In this document: piece after piece, positions 1 to 6,905 of the stretch | How the letters are laid out: every line of letters starts with the position of its first letter | Position numbering within the stretch: the first letter of the stretch is position 1 | From: Collinsella aerofaciens | GTDB taxonomy: Bacteria > Actinomycetota > Coriobacteriia > Coriobacteriales > Coriobacteriaceae | DNA: 31,157 nt | Assembly: GCA_021639365.1 (NCBI GenBank) | Contig: JAJXHK010000025.1 | Coordinates: forward strand, 1-31,157 | Direction: 5' to 3' | Position numbers and translations under genes: made by a program | The notes under the pieces: generated by a model | The model's input: the letters and a program-made list of their open reading frames with translations, nothing else | The model's database searches: none | What the model was told of the DNA's origin: nothing

Positions 1-1019
1 ACGAACTTCTCGAAGTACTTGATGGTGCGGACCATCTGAGAGGTGTAGGAGTTCTCGTTGTCGTACCAAGAGGTGACCTGAACGAGGGTCTGGCCGTTGC
101 CGAGGTCAGAGCACATGGTCTGAGTGGCGTCGAAGATGGAGCCGTGGGTCTCGCCGATGATGTCGGTGGAGACGATGTCGTCCTCGTTGTAACCGAAGGT
201 CTCGGAGATGGTGGAAGCGTAGGCCTTCATAGCGGCGTTGACCTCGTCGACGGTGACCTTCTTGTCAACGACAGCGTAGAGGTTGGTGATGGAGCCGGTC
301 GGCGTCGGGACGCGCTGGGCGGCACCGATGAGCTTACCGTTGAGCTCGGGGAGAACCAGGCCGATAGCCTTGGCAGCACCGGTGGTGTTGGGGACGATGT
401 TGACGGCGCAGGCGCGGCTACGACGCTTGTTGCCCTTGCGCTGCGGGCCGTCGAGCGGCATCTGGTCGCCGGTCCAGGCGTGAATGGTGGTCATGATGCC
501 GGACACGATGGGAGCGAAGTCGTTCAGACCCTTGGCCATCGGGGCGAGGCAGTTGGTGGTGCAGGAAGCAGCGGAGATGATGTTGTCCTCAGCGGTCAGC
601 GTCTCGTGGTTGACGTTGTACACGATGGTGGGCAGATCGCTGCCGGCCGGAGCGGAGATGACGACCTTCTTGGCGCCAGCGTTGATGTGGGCCTGAGCCT
701 TAGCCTTGCTGGTGTAGAAGCCGGTGCACTCGAGAACGACGTCGACGTCGAGGTCGCCCCAAGGCAGGTTGTTGGCGTCGGCCTCCTTGTAGATCTTGAT
801 CTCCTTGCCGTCAACGGTGATGGAATCCTCGCCAGCAACGACCTCGTGATCGCGAGCGTAGTTGCCCTGCGTGGAGTCGTACTTCAGCAGGTAAGCGAGC
901 ATATCGGGAGAGGTGAGGTCGTTGATAGCGACAATCTCGGAGCCCTCATGACCGAACATCTGACGGAAAGCCAGACGACCGATGCGACCGAAGCCGTTAA
1001 TAGCAACCTTTACTGCCAT
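1..1019 (-). CDS. gap: Glyceraldehyde-3-phosphate dehydrogenase (type I), 3' end cut by window edge
   Basis: Cytosolic glycolytic enzyme converting glyceraldehyde-3-phosphate, NAD and phosphate to 1,3-bisphosphoglycerate. The N-terminus reads MAVKVAINGFGRIGR, the Rossmann NAD-binding motif, and AINDLT follows the second strand. The catalytic segment SCTTNCLAP places the nucleophile at Cys153 (codon 561-563). HAWTGDQ, RRSRACAVNIVPNTTGAAKA and, near the end, SWYDNENSYTSQMV are family signatures. 339 codons are visible and the last is a few residues short of the usual C-terminus, so only the very end and the stop lie outside the window. The ATG at 1019 is preceded by AAAGGAG with five bases of spacing. 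It is separated from whiA by a 193-base region carrying its own promoter, so it is probably transcribed independently. Confidence 0.97.
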   Translation of the reverse strand, partial: MAVKVAINGFGRIGRLAFRQMFGHEGSEIVAINDLTSPDMLAYLLKYDSTQGNYARDHEVVAGEDSITVDGKEIKIYKEADANNLPWGDLDVDVVLECTGFYTSKAKAQAHINAGAKKVVISAPAGSDLPTIVYNVNHETLTAEDNIISAASCTTNCLAPMAKGLNDFAPIVSGIMTTIHAWTGDQMPLDGPQRKGNKRRSRACAVNIVPNTTGAAKAIGLVLPELNGKLIGAAQRVPTPTGSITNLYAVVDKKVTVDEVNAAMKAYASTISETFGYNEDDIVSTDIIGETHGSIFDATQTMCSDLGNGQTLVQVTSWYDNENSYTSQMVRTIKYFEKF

Positions 1020-1091
1020 TGTGTCTCCTTTCGTAAGGCCCCCGCAAGCTACAGCGCCCGCCGTTGAGGCCCACAAACTAACCACTCGCCT

Positions 1092-1121
1092 AATATACCT
1101 TTTTTTGGACTTGAATTTCAC
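1092..1121 (-). promoter_or_regulatory. Probable gap promoter (-10 and -35)
   Basis: On the minus strand a -10 hexamer TATATT (1092-1097, five of six consensus) is spaced 18 bases from GTGAAA (1116-1121, four of six). The predicted start near 1085 gives a leader of about 65 bases before the gap ATG. Assigned by eye from consensus only. Confidence 0.5.
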
Positions 1122-1153
1122 GAGAATAGTCGAAATTGAAAATCAAATTTACG

Positions 1154-1167
1154 TTAAAACGTTTTAA
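1154..1167. promoter_or_regulatory. 14-bp perfect palindrome, LacI-family-like operator
   Basis: TTAAAACGTTTTAA is a perfect palindrome centred on CG, the usual centre of LacI/CcpA-family operators. It sits about 33 bases upstream of the proposed gap -35. A related decamer, TAAAACGTTT on the minus strand, occurs upstream of the sialic-acid operon at 13792-13801. The regulator is not in the window. Confidence 0.4.
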
Positions 1168-1212
1168 AGAATAAAATAGCAGCTAAATCCGTATATAAGT
1201 CGATACTTTAAA

Positions 1213-2142
1213 CTACCCGTTTGCTTCAATGAGCTTTTCAAGCCTCAAAACTCGATGGTAGAGGGCCGACTTCGACAAGGGAGGATCAGCCATCTCCCCT
1301 AAATCACGCAGCGACAGATCGGGATAGCGCTCGCGCAGGTCGCAAAAGACCGCCAAGGCATCCGGAAGCGCATCGCGAAGGCCGCGCTGCTCGAGCTCAT
1401 CGATAAGCGCAAGCTGATGTTGGGCAGCACCGGCGCTTCTGGTCTGGTTGGCGAGCTCGGCGTTCACGCGACGGTTCACATCGTTCTTAACCAACTTGAC
1501 CGCGCGCGCCTCCTCAATCTCGGCAACGCTGCGCTTGGCACCAATCAGCTTTAATAAATGCTCGATTTCCTCAGCGCTCTTAATGTACACGGCATATGAC
1601 CCCCGTCGTGCATTAACACGAGCATGGACCCCAATCTGCCCCAACAGGTCGCAAAGCCCCTTAGCATATTGCTCGCCCTGCACCGCGATCTCCAAATGAA
1701 AATCGCCGCGTGGATCGGCCACGAAGCCGCCCGCGATGAGCGCGCCGCGGATGTAGGCAAGCCTGCAGCAGGGACGGGCAACGATGTGTCGGGGAACACC
1801 AGCGACGAGCCCTCCCCTGCGGTCTAGAATGCCCAGCAGCACCAGAGCCTTGTCCAGGTCGGGTTGATCGGGCAGGGTAATGAGATAGTTACGGACCTTA
1901 TGCAAGACCGATTTACGAACGGTGAATTCCGTTTTGAGCTTAAGGATGCGATGCGTCAGCGTGATCATCGTGCGCGCGACGGCTCCCGTCTCAGTCGCAA
2001 CTGTCAAACGATACCGCCCAGAGCCGGTGAGCGAGAGCGTACCACTCACGCGCGTGAGGGCGGCAAGTGTCGACAAGTCGCAGTATTCACATTCGGGTTC
2101 GCAGCGCGCAAGCTCGTCGCGCACCTCAGCGGTAAATGACAT
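1213..2142 (-). CDS. whiA: WhiA-type DNA-binding regulator
   Basis: 309 aa, the family's normal length. WhiA proteins combine an N-terminal LAGLIDADG-homing-endonuclease-like fold with a C-terminal helix-turn-helix. In Streptomyces they control sporulation division genes, and in other Gram-positives they influence division and chromosome segregation. Visible signatures are MSFTAEVRDELA at the start, RRGGLVAG and YIRGALIAGGFVADP in the middle, and NRRVNAELAN followed by LRDLGEMADPPLSKSALYHRVLRL, the recognition-helix region, near the C-terminus. The ATG at 2142 lies six bases after the rapZ stop, so the two are almost certainly co-transcribed. The ribosome-binding site is weak (AAGG inside the rapZ end), consistent with translational coupling. 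The organism need not sporulate, since WhiA is widespread in non-sporulating Gram-positives. Confidence 0.95.
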   Translation of the reverse strand: MSFTAEVRDELARCEPECEYCDLSTLAALTRVSGTLSLTGSGRYRLTVATETGAVARTMITLTHRILKLKTEFTVRKSVLHKVRNYLITLPDQPDLDKALVLLGILDRRGGLVAGVPRHIVARPCCRLAYIRGALIAGGFVADPRGDFHLEIAVQGEQYAKGLCDLLGQIGVHARVNARRGSYAVYIKSAEEIEHLLKLIGAKRSVAEIEEARAVKLVKNDVNRRVNAELANQTRSAGAAQHQLALIDELEQRGLRDALPDALAVFCDLRERYPDLSLRDLGEMADPPLSKSALYHRVLRLEKLIEANG

Positions 2143-2148
2143 GCAGGT

Positions 2149-3051
2149 CTATGCCTTCGTGTTGGCGCGCGACAGATCGCGGTGGGAGATGCTCACGTGA
2201 TACTGGGCGCCTTCCAAATAACGTGCCGTGGCCTCGGCAATGGCGACGCTACGGTGCTGTCCTCCCGTGCAGCCGATGGCGATAGAAAGCTGCGGTTTGC
2301 CCTCCGCGATATAGCCCGGCATCACCGTATCGAGTAGCTGTGTCCAAGCCTTCCAAAACTCCTGCGTCTTGGGATGGTCCAGAACAAAGTCGGAGACTTT
2401 CTTATCGAGACCGGTCATCGTGCGCATCTCGGGATCGTAGAACGGATTGGGCAGGAAGCGAACGTCAATCATAATGTCCGCCTCGACGGGCATACCGTGC
2501 TTAAAGCCAAACGAGAACACGTGAACGTCCATGAGCTGCTGGTCGGACAGTTCGGAAAATGCCATACGTAGCTTGTTGCGCAGCGCAGAGGTGCGCAGAC
2601 GGCTCGTGTCGATGATCATATCGGCTCGATCGCGCACACCCTGCAGCTGCAGGCGCTCGCGCTGAATCGCATCGGCCGTAGTCTCCCCTGGCTTGGCAAT
2701 AGGATGGCGGCGGCGGTTTTCGCTATAACGACGGATCAGCACCTCGTCAGAAGCCTCGAGAAACACGATATCACAGCTCATCTCGCGCTCCTCGAGTGCG
2801 GCAACGGCATCGAGCAGCTCATCGAACAAGCCCTGGCTGCGCAGGTCGCAGGTGACGGCAAGATGCCTGCCCACGCCCGTATTGATGCCGACGAGCTCGG
2901 CAAGCTGGGCGATCAGACGCGGAGGCAAGTTGTCGATGCAAAAATAGCCCATGTCCTCGAACACGTGCATGGCCTGTGTGCGGCCCGAACCGGACATTCC
3001 GGTGATGATGACGATATCGGGGATGCGCTCCGAGCGCTCCGCCGCATCCAT
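2149..3051 (-). CDS. rapZ: RapZ/YvcJ-family nucleotide-binding protein
   Basis: 300 aa. RapZ is the RNase adapter that controls glucosamine-6-P synthase through small RNAs in enterobacteria; in Gram-positives (YvcJ) its role is less clear and it hydrolyses nucleotides. The Walker A-like loop is GMSGSGRT at residues 18-25, with Arg24 where most bacteria have Lys, a change I recall as common in actinobacterial members. FCIDNLPP, DVRFLPNP and GCTGGQHRSVAIAE are family signatures, the last being the C-terminal RNA/ligand-binding region. I chose ATG 3051 because AAAGGGAG precedes it by five bases; an in-frame ATG at 3105 would lie inside the terminator at 3081-3119. It is followed directly by whiA. 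The gene yvcK, usually between these two, is absent. Confidence 0.93.
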   Translation of the reverse strand: MDAAERSERIPDIVIITGMSGSGRTQAMHVFEDMGYFCIDNLPPRLIAQLAELVGINTGVGRHLAVTCDLRSQGLFDELLDAVAALEEREMSCDIVFLEASDEVLIRRYSENRRRHPIAKPGETTADAIQRERLQLQGVRDRADMIIDTSRLRTSALRNKLRMAFSELSDQQLMDVHVFSFGFKHGMPVEADIMIDVRFLPNPFYDPEMRTMTGLDKKVSDFVLDHPKTQEFWKAWTQLLDTVMPGYIAEGKPQLSIAIGCTGGQHRSVAIAEATARYLEGAQYHVSISHRDLSRANTKA

Positions 3052-3080
3052 GGCATCTCCCTTTTGCATGTGCTGCCTCC

Positions 3081-3119
3081 CAAAAACAAGCGCGGGACCC
3101 AGCAACCCGGATCCCGCGC
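3081..3119 (-). terminator. Rho-independent terminator ending the sialic-acid operon, just ahead of rapZ
   Basis: On the minus strand an 11-bp stem (arms at 3090-3100 and 3109-3119, one G-T pair, 8-base loop) is followed at once by CTTGTTTTTG. It lies 52 bases after the nanE stop and only 17 bases before the rapZ ribosome-binding site. It should end operon transcription, and could also act as an attenuator for rapZ. Confidence 0.75.
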
Positions 3120-3170
3120 GGTCAATTGCCTATATTGAGTATACCGCCCCGAGCGGATACGAGGCCCGTC

Positions 3171-3857
3171 TTACGCCTCAAGCGCAGCCTTGAACCAACT
3201 CGTAATACTCGTGGGGTGCGTGATGGCGGTGCCGACGACAACGGCCCAGGCGCCAGCATCGATCGCGGCGCGAGCCTCCTCGGGCGTGTGCACGCGGCCC
3301 TCGCAAATGATGGGAAGACCGGGGAATTCCTCGGTCGCCTGACGCAGGAGCGGCAGATCGGGGCCATCGGCCATGGTGCAGTCGATGGCAGCGACACCAT
3401 GAGAAAGCGTGGTTGATACAAGGTCGAAGCCCATATCAACCGCACGGCGAATGTCCTCGATGGTGGCACAATCCGCCATCAGGAGCACACCCTCCTCGTG
3501 CAGCGGACGGAAGGTATCCTCGACCGTCTTGCCATCGGGGCGCGGACGATCGGTGGCGTCGATCGCCACGATATCGGCACCAGCAGCAACGCAGGCGCGG
3601 GCGTGACGCAGCGTCGGCGTGATGTAAACGCCCTCGTGTCCATCCTTCCACAGGCCGATGACGGGGATCTCACAGCGACCCTTAATGGCGGCAATGTCGG
3701 CAAGGCCCTGACAGCGAATGGCGGCGGCACCGCCAAGCTCGCAAGCGCGAGACATTTGAGCCATGGTCTCGGGCGTACGAAGCGGCTCGCCCATATACGC
3801 CTGAACGCTCACGACGAGCTTGCCCTTCAGGGATTGAATCAAAGGATCGACGGTCAT
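3171..3857 (-). CDS. nanE: N-acetylmannosamine-6-phosphate 2-epimerase
   Basis: 228 aa, normal for NanE. It converts ManNAc-6-P to GlcNAc-6-P in the cytosol, the last sialic-acid-specific step before the amino-sugar pathway. It is a TIM barrel: VVSVQAYMGEPL at the first strand, GLWKDGHEGVYITPT carrying the putative catalytic Lys71, AIDATDRPRPDG, and ICEGRVHTPEEA carrying Glu186, then a C-terminal phosphate-binding stretch VVGTAITHP. These positions fit the Lys/Glu pair described for clostridial NanE. It is the last gene of the operon, after nanK, with a 13-bp hairpin between them and a terminator after it. The start at 3857 has AAAGG about ten bases upstream. Confidence 0.95.
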   Translation of the reverse strand: MTVDPLIQSLKGKLVVSVQAYMGEPLRTPETMAQMSRACELGGAAAIRCQGLADIAAIKGRCEIPVIGLWKDGHEGVYITPTLRHARACVAAGADIVAIDATDRPRPDGKTVEDTFRPLHEEGVLLMADCATIEDIRRAVDMGFDLVSTTLSHGVAAIDCTMADGPDLPLLRQATEEFPGLPIICEGRVHTPEEARAAIDAGAWAVVVGTAITHPTSITSWFKAALEA

Positions 3858-3880
3858 AAGGCTGCAACCTTTCTCAGAAC

Positions 3881-3911
3881 AGCCTCCCGAGACGTGTTGT
3901 CTCGGGAGGCT
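3881..3911 (-). repeat. 13-bp intercistronic hairpin between nanK and nanE
   Basis: Perfect complementary arms at 3881-3893 and 3899-3911 with a 5-base loop. No U-run follows on the minus strand, so it is more likely an RNA-processing or stability element, or a leaky terminator, than a full stop. Confidence 0.6.
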
Positions 3912-3927
3912 CCTACAGCAGATACGT

Positions 3928-4893
3928 TTACTTCAAAGAGGCAAGAAGATGCTCAGCGGCACCGATGAGCGGAGCATCGCCCTCCAGAGAACCGATGAGG
4001 ATCGGCGTGTCCTGAAGCGGATCGAGCGCCTGGCTGGCATAGCCCTCGTGCACCGAATCCTTCCACGTCTGCGAACGCCAATCGGGACCTTGGTGAATCA
4101 CGCCGCCCGAAAGCACGATGACCTCAGGGTCCAGGATGTTAGCGAGCGAGCCCAAGCTGGCACCCAGCGCAAAGCCGGCGTCATGGATGACCTCGGTCGC
4201 CTTTGCGTCGCCTGCACGGCACAGGTCGTTCACATCGCGACCGACCGAAGGACGGCTGGGGTCGACGCGGCCAAAACGCTCATCGTACATACGACCAATG
4301 GAAGTGCCCGAAGCAACCGACTCCAGATGGCCGGAACGCCCGCAGGCGCAGGGAATGCCGGCGGCAGCCGAGCATTCGATGTGGCCCATATGGCCAGCAG
4401 CACCATGGAAGCCCTGCATCACGCGGCCGTTCTCGACATATGCGCCGCCGATGCCCGTACCGATGCCAAGACACAAGACGGAGAACTTGCCCTTGCCGAC
4501 GCCCCAGTGGGCCTCGCCCAGAGCATGAGCCTGCACGTCGCCTACAACGGCAACGGGAAGACCGAGATCCTCGCGCAGACGCGGCCCCAACTGAACGCCG
4601 GACCAGCCGGGCATGATCTCATTTGCATACGCGATGGCGCCCGTCTTGGGATCGACGACGCCGGCGGCACCGATACCGACGCCAAGGACCTCGACATCGG
4701 GATTCGCCTCGAGAGCAGCCTTGATGGACGCCTCGATACGCTGGAAGACGGCCTCGCCGCCCTCTTGGGCCTCGGTGGGAACCTCGGCCTCAAAAACGGG
4801 ATGGGGCACACTACCGTCAGCCGGGTACTCCATGATGGCAGTCGCGATCTTAGTTCCGCCGATATCGACAGAACAGACGTACTTGTTCTCCAT
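3928..4893 (-). CDS. nanK: ROK-family kinase, probable N-acetylmannosamine kinase
   Basis: 321 aa. Predicted to phosphorylate ManNAc at O6 with ATP. DIGGTK at residues 10-15 is the ATP phosphate loop, Asp119 in VVGDVQAHALGEA is the likely catalytic base, and LGIGTGIGGA is the second nucleotide-binding motif. The ROK zinc site is recognisable: His171, then CACG at 182-185. The usual third cysteine is His189 (GRSGHLES). In the sugar pocket many ROK glucokinases read GE-x-GH, but this protein reads GHMGH, with His168 replacing Glu, which may fit a ManNAc rather than glucose substrate. Placement between nanA and nanE supports the role; sequence alone would allow a glucokinase. ATG 4893 has AAGGAG seven bases upstream. 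Confidence 0.85.
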   Translation of the reverse strand: MENKYVCSVDIGGTKIATAIMEYPADGSVPHPVFEAEVPTEAQEGGEAVFQRIEASIKAALEANPDVEVLGVGIGAAGVVDPKTGAIAYANEIMPGWSGVQLGPRLREDLGLPVAVVGDVQAHALGEAHWGVGKGKFSVLCLGIGTGIGGAYVENGRVMQGFHGAAGHMGHIECSAAAGIPCACGRSGHLESVASGTSIGRMYDERFGRVDPSRPSVGRDVNDLCRAGDAKATEVIHDAGFALGASLGSLANILDPEVIVLSGGVIHQGPDWRSQTWKDSVHEGYASQALDPLQDTPILIGSLEGDAPLIGAAEHLLASLK

Positions 4894-4993
4894 GTCGCTC
4901 TCCTTCGGAGATAAAAAACAACTATAGGAAATGCGCCGTCAGGCTAGCCGTCACAGCGCAGTAAAGGTTTCCAGGTGCCCAAGATCGCCGAGA

Positions 4994-5034
4994 AACCGTG
5001 TGGCCATTGACCTAATAGTCATGGCCACACGGTT
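4994..5034 (-). repeat. 14-bp intercistronic hairpin between nanA and nanK
   Basis: Perfect arms at 4994-5007 and 5021-5034, with three further pairs (5009-5011 with 5018-5020) after a bulge. On the minus strand it is followed by TTTCTC, a weak U-run. It lies in the 171-base gap between the two genes and is the longest single stem in the operon. Confidence 0.65.
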
Positions 5035-5064
5035 GAACGGCGAGGTCGGGTGCCCGGGAAAGCT

Positions 5065-5985
5065 TTACAGGAGGCCGTTGTCCTGGAGGACCTTCCTAAT
5101 AGCCTCGACGTTCTCGCCGGTCATGGCCTTCACCGGGCGCGGCATGGTCGGGCTGTCGAAGATACCCATGAGGTTCATAGCGGTCTTGAAGGCGCCGACG
5201 CCACCGGCATAGCCCTGGACGCCCGAGGTGACATCCCAGATGTGCGAAATCTCATTGAGGCGATCCTGCTCGGCCTTGACGGTAGCCCAGTCGCCGGCCT
5301 GAGCGGCCTTCCACTGACGAACGTAGCCCTCGGGCTCAACGTTGGCGAGACCCGGGACGGAACCATCGGCGCCACCGAGGTAAGCGCCGTCGACAACAAC
5401 CTCGTGGCCGGTGAGGATGCTCATCGGATGGCCGTTCTTCTCGTTCTCCTGAACGAGGTAGCGGAACGAGATGTCATCACCCGAGGAATCCTTGACGCCA
5501 GCAAGGACACCCTCGGCGCCGAGCTTGGCAAGGAGCTTCCAGGGGAGCTTGGTGTGAACGCAGACGGGAATGTCATAGGCAAAGATGGGCAGGTCAAGCT
5601 CCTCGTGCAGGATGCGGAAGTGCTCCTCGACCTCGGTCATGCCCTGCAGGGCATAGAACGGGCAGGTGGCGACGAGGGCATCGGCGCCCAGCTCCTGAGC
5701 GACCTTGCCGTGCTCAATCATGCGCTCGGTCTCGGTATCGATGATGCCGACCAGAACAGGCACGCGGTGGTCGACGATGCGGACGGCCTCGGCGATGATC
5801 TGGCGACGACGCTCGTCGGTGGAGAAAACGACCTCACCCGAAGAGCCCAGGAAGAACAGGCCATCGACGCCGGCATCGATCATGCGGTTGATGCTGCGCT
5901 CAAAGGAGGCAACATCGAGCTGGTGATCTTCGGTATCGGGAACAACGACGGGAGGGATAACGCCGGTGAATTTCTGAGTTGCCAC
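5065..5985 (-). CDS. nanA: N-acetylneuraminate lyase (DapA/NanA family)
   Basis: 306 aa from a GTG start at 5985, chosen because AAGGAG lies six bases upstream; further upstream the frame would cross an intergenic hairpin. The enzyme cleaves Neu5Ac to ManNAc and pyruvate through a Schiff base. The TIM-barrel motif GSSGE is at 47-51 (GSTGE in Escherichia coli NanA). Tyr137 in YDIP and the Schiff-base Lys165 in GVKDSSGD fall at the same numbers as in the E. coli enzyme. The arginine that follows the YNVP-type motif in dihydrodipicolinate synthase is absent (YDIPVCVHT), which argues against DapA. Flanking nanK, nanE and the transporter make lyase the best call. A related keto-acid aldolase remains possible. 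Confidence 0.88.
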   Translation of the reverse strand: MATQKFTGVIPPVVVPDTEDHQLDVASFERSINRMIDAGVDGLFFLGSSGEVVFSTDERRRQIIAEAVRIVDHRVPVLVGIIDTETERMIEHGKVAQELGADALVATCPFYALQGMTEVEEHFRILHEELDLPIFAYDIPVCVHTKLPWKLLAKLGAEGVLAGVKDSSGDDISFRYLVQENEKNGHPMSILTGHEVVVDGAYLGGADGSVPGLANVEPEGYVRQWKAAQAGDWATVKAEQDRLNEISHIWDVTSGVQGYAGGVGAFKTAMNLMGIFDSPTMPRPVKAMTGENVEAIRKVLQDNGLL

Positions 5986-6008
5986 AAGAATCTCCTTAGT
6001 TGTCTGGC

Positions 6009-6027
6009 GGGTGGCCCTATGCCACCC
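6009..6027 (-). repeat. 7-bp intercistronic hairpin upstream of nanA
   Basis: GGGTGGC at 6009-6015 pairs with GCCACCC at 6021-6027 around a 5-base loop. It lies between the second esterase-like gene and the nanA ribosome-binding site and is shorter than the other hairpins in this operon. Confidence 0.45.
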
Positions 6028-6053
6028 ACTTTTGTTGGCAGTGTCCAGGCCGT

Positions 6054-6905
6054 CTAGGCCAAAGAACACGAGTAGAACGTTTGGTTAAAAAAGTCTACGA
6101 CTTCGTTTTCGAACGCATTGATGCGCTCGTGAGCGTATTTTGCATAGATGATATGCCTCCGGTCACACTCAAGACCGTTGAATACGGCAAACTGATCCTT
6201 GGGATCGCTCACGGTATCCATAAGTGATGTGCCCATGAGCACCGATCCGCGCACCCGAGACGACAGCACCTCGAGGCCGCCAGGAAGCGGATTGGCAACC
6301 GCCGTGCAGGCGAGGCCCCGCTCGTCCAGAGCAGAAACCGCCAGCGCGACTCCGCCGCCAAGACCCTCGCCCCATGCAAAGATGCGGTCGGGGTCCATAC
6401 CATCAAGATTGCGCGCGACCTCCGCCAACGCGCAGCCCCAACGGACGCGCCTGACAAAAGCAGGCGAGGTAATCCCCTGCCGCAGATCGCTGGGTCCAAT
6501 CGCCTCATCGTTCAGCGCAAGCACGGCATATCCCATGGCCGCAAACCTCGTCATGTGATGCCATCCCCGCACGGGTCGGTCGATGTCGTGAAACATCAGA
6601 CATAGCGGCACAAGCTCGGATGCTCGGGCGCAACCGGCAGGCTCGATCAAACGTGCGTGGACCACATCGCCACCAAGCTCAAAGGAAACCTCGGAGTAGC
6701 GGGCATACGGATTGGCGAAATCGATCGCCGTAATACTCGGCCCGCAAACCTCAAGGTCCGAAGCGGCTATCTCTAATTCGGAAACATCCGCAGAAGCATC
6801 ACCACGCCAATCCCGGAAATCAGCGAGCCTTGACGAGACCGTTCCGGGAATCCCCACAAGGTCGGAGACAATCAGCTCATTGACATTGCTCTCGCACTTA
6901 GACAT
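6054..6905 (-). CDS. Catalytically degenerate CE7-like alpha/beta-hydrolase (nucleophile missing)
   Basis: 283 aa. It aligns with the upstream esterase, for example IFAWGEGLGGGVALA against VFVNGASQGGGLGIA and MDTVSDPKDQFAVFNGL against ADTVCPPATQFAVYNNL, so the two are tandem paralogues. The serine of the G-x-S-x-G elbow is Gly181 here (codon 6363-6365), and the GQGG oxyanion motif is lost (NDEAIGPS). The presumed acid Asp230 and His259 remain. About 35-40 residues between nucleophile and acid are missing compared with its neighbour, as is the N-terminal FDLFWKD segment. The frame is intact. Its ATG overlaps the end of the active gene by eight bases, implying coupled translation. It may be a non-catalytic partner, a sugar-binding protein or a decaying duplicate; no function is assigned. 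Confidence 0.8.
   Translation of the reverse strand: MSKCESNVNELIVSDLVGIPGTVSSRLADFRDWRGDASADVSELEIAASDLEVCGPSITAIDFANPYARYSEVSFELGGDVVHARLIEPAGCARASELVPLCLMFHDIDRPVRGWHHMTRFAAMGYAVLALNDEAIGPSDLRQGITSPAFVRRVRWGCALAEVARNLDGMDPDRIFAWGEGLGGGVALAVSALDERGLACTAVANPLPGGLEVLSSRVRGSVLMGTSLMDTVSDPKDQFAVFNGLECDRRHIIYAKYAHERINAFENEVVDFFNQTFYSCSLA

Noticed and set aside
144..1067. Open frame opposite gap
   Set aside because: Shadow of the conserved gap coding strand, with repetitive Val/Asp/Gly composition.
3052..3105. Longer rapZ start at ATG 3105
   Set aside because: It lies within the terminator hairpin and has no ribosome-binding site, while ATG 3051 has a good one.
5065..5985. Dihydrodipicolinate synthase instead of sialic-acid lyase
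   Set aside because: The arginine expected after the YNVP-type motif is missing and the neighbours are sialic-acid genes.
5986..6069. Longer nanA start at 6069
   Set aside because: The 28 extra residues do not resemble the family, cross an intergenic hairpin and overlap the previous gene's end; GTG 5985 has a proper AAGGAG.
6054..6905. Calling the second esterase a pseudogene
   Set aside because: The frame is open from start to stop, with Asp and His kept and translational overlap with the active gene. It is better treated as an intact gene for a probably non-catalytic protein.
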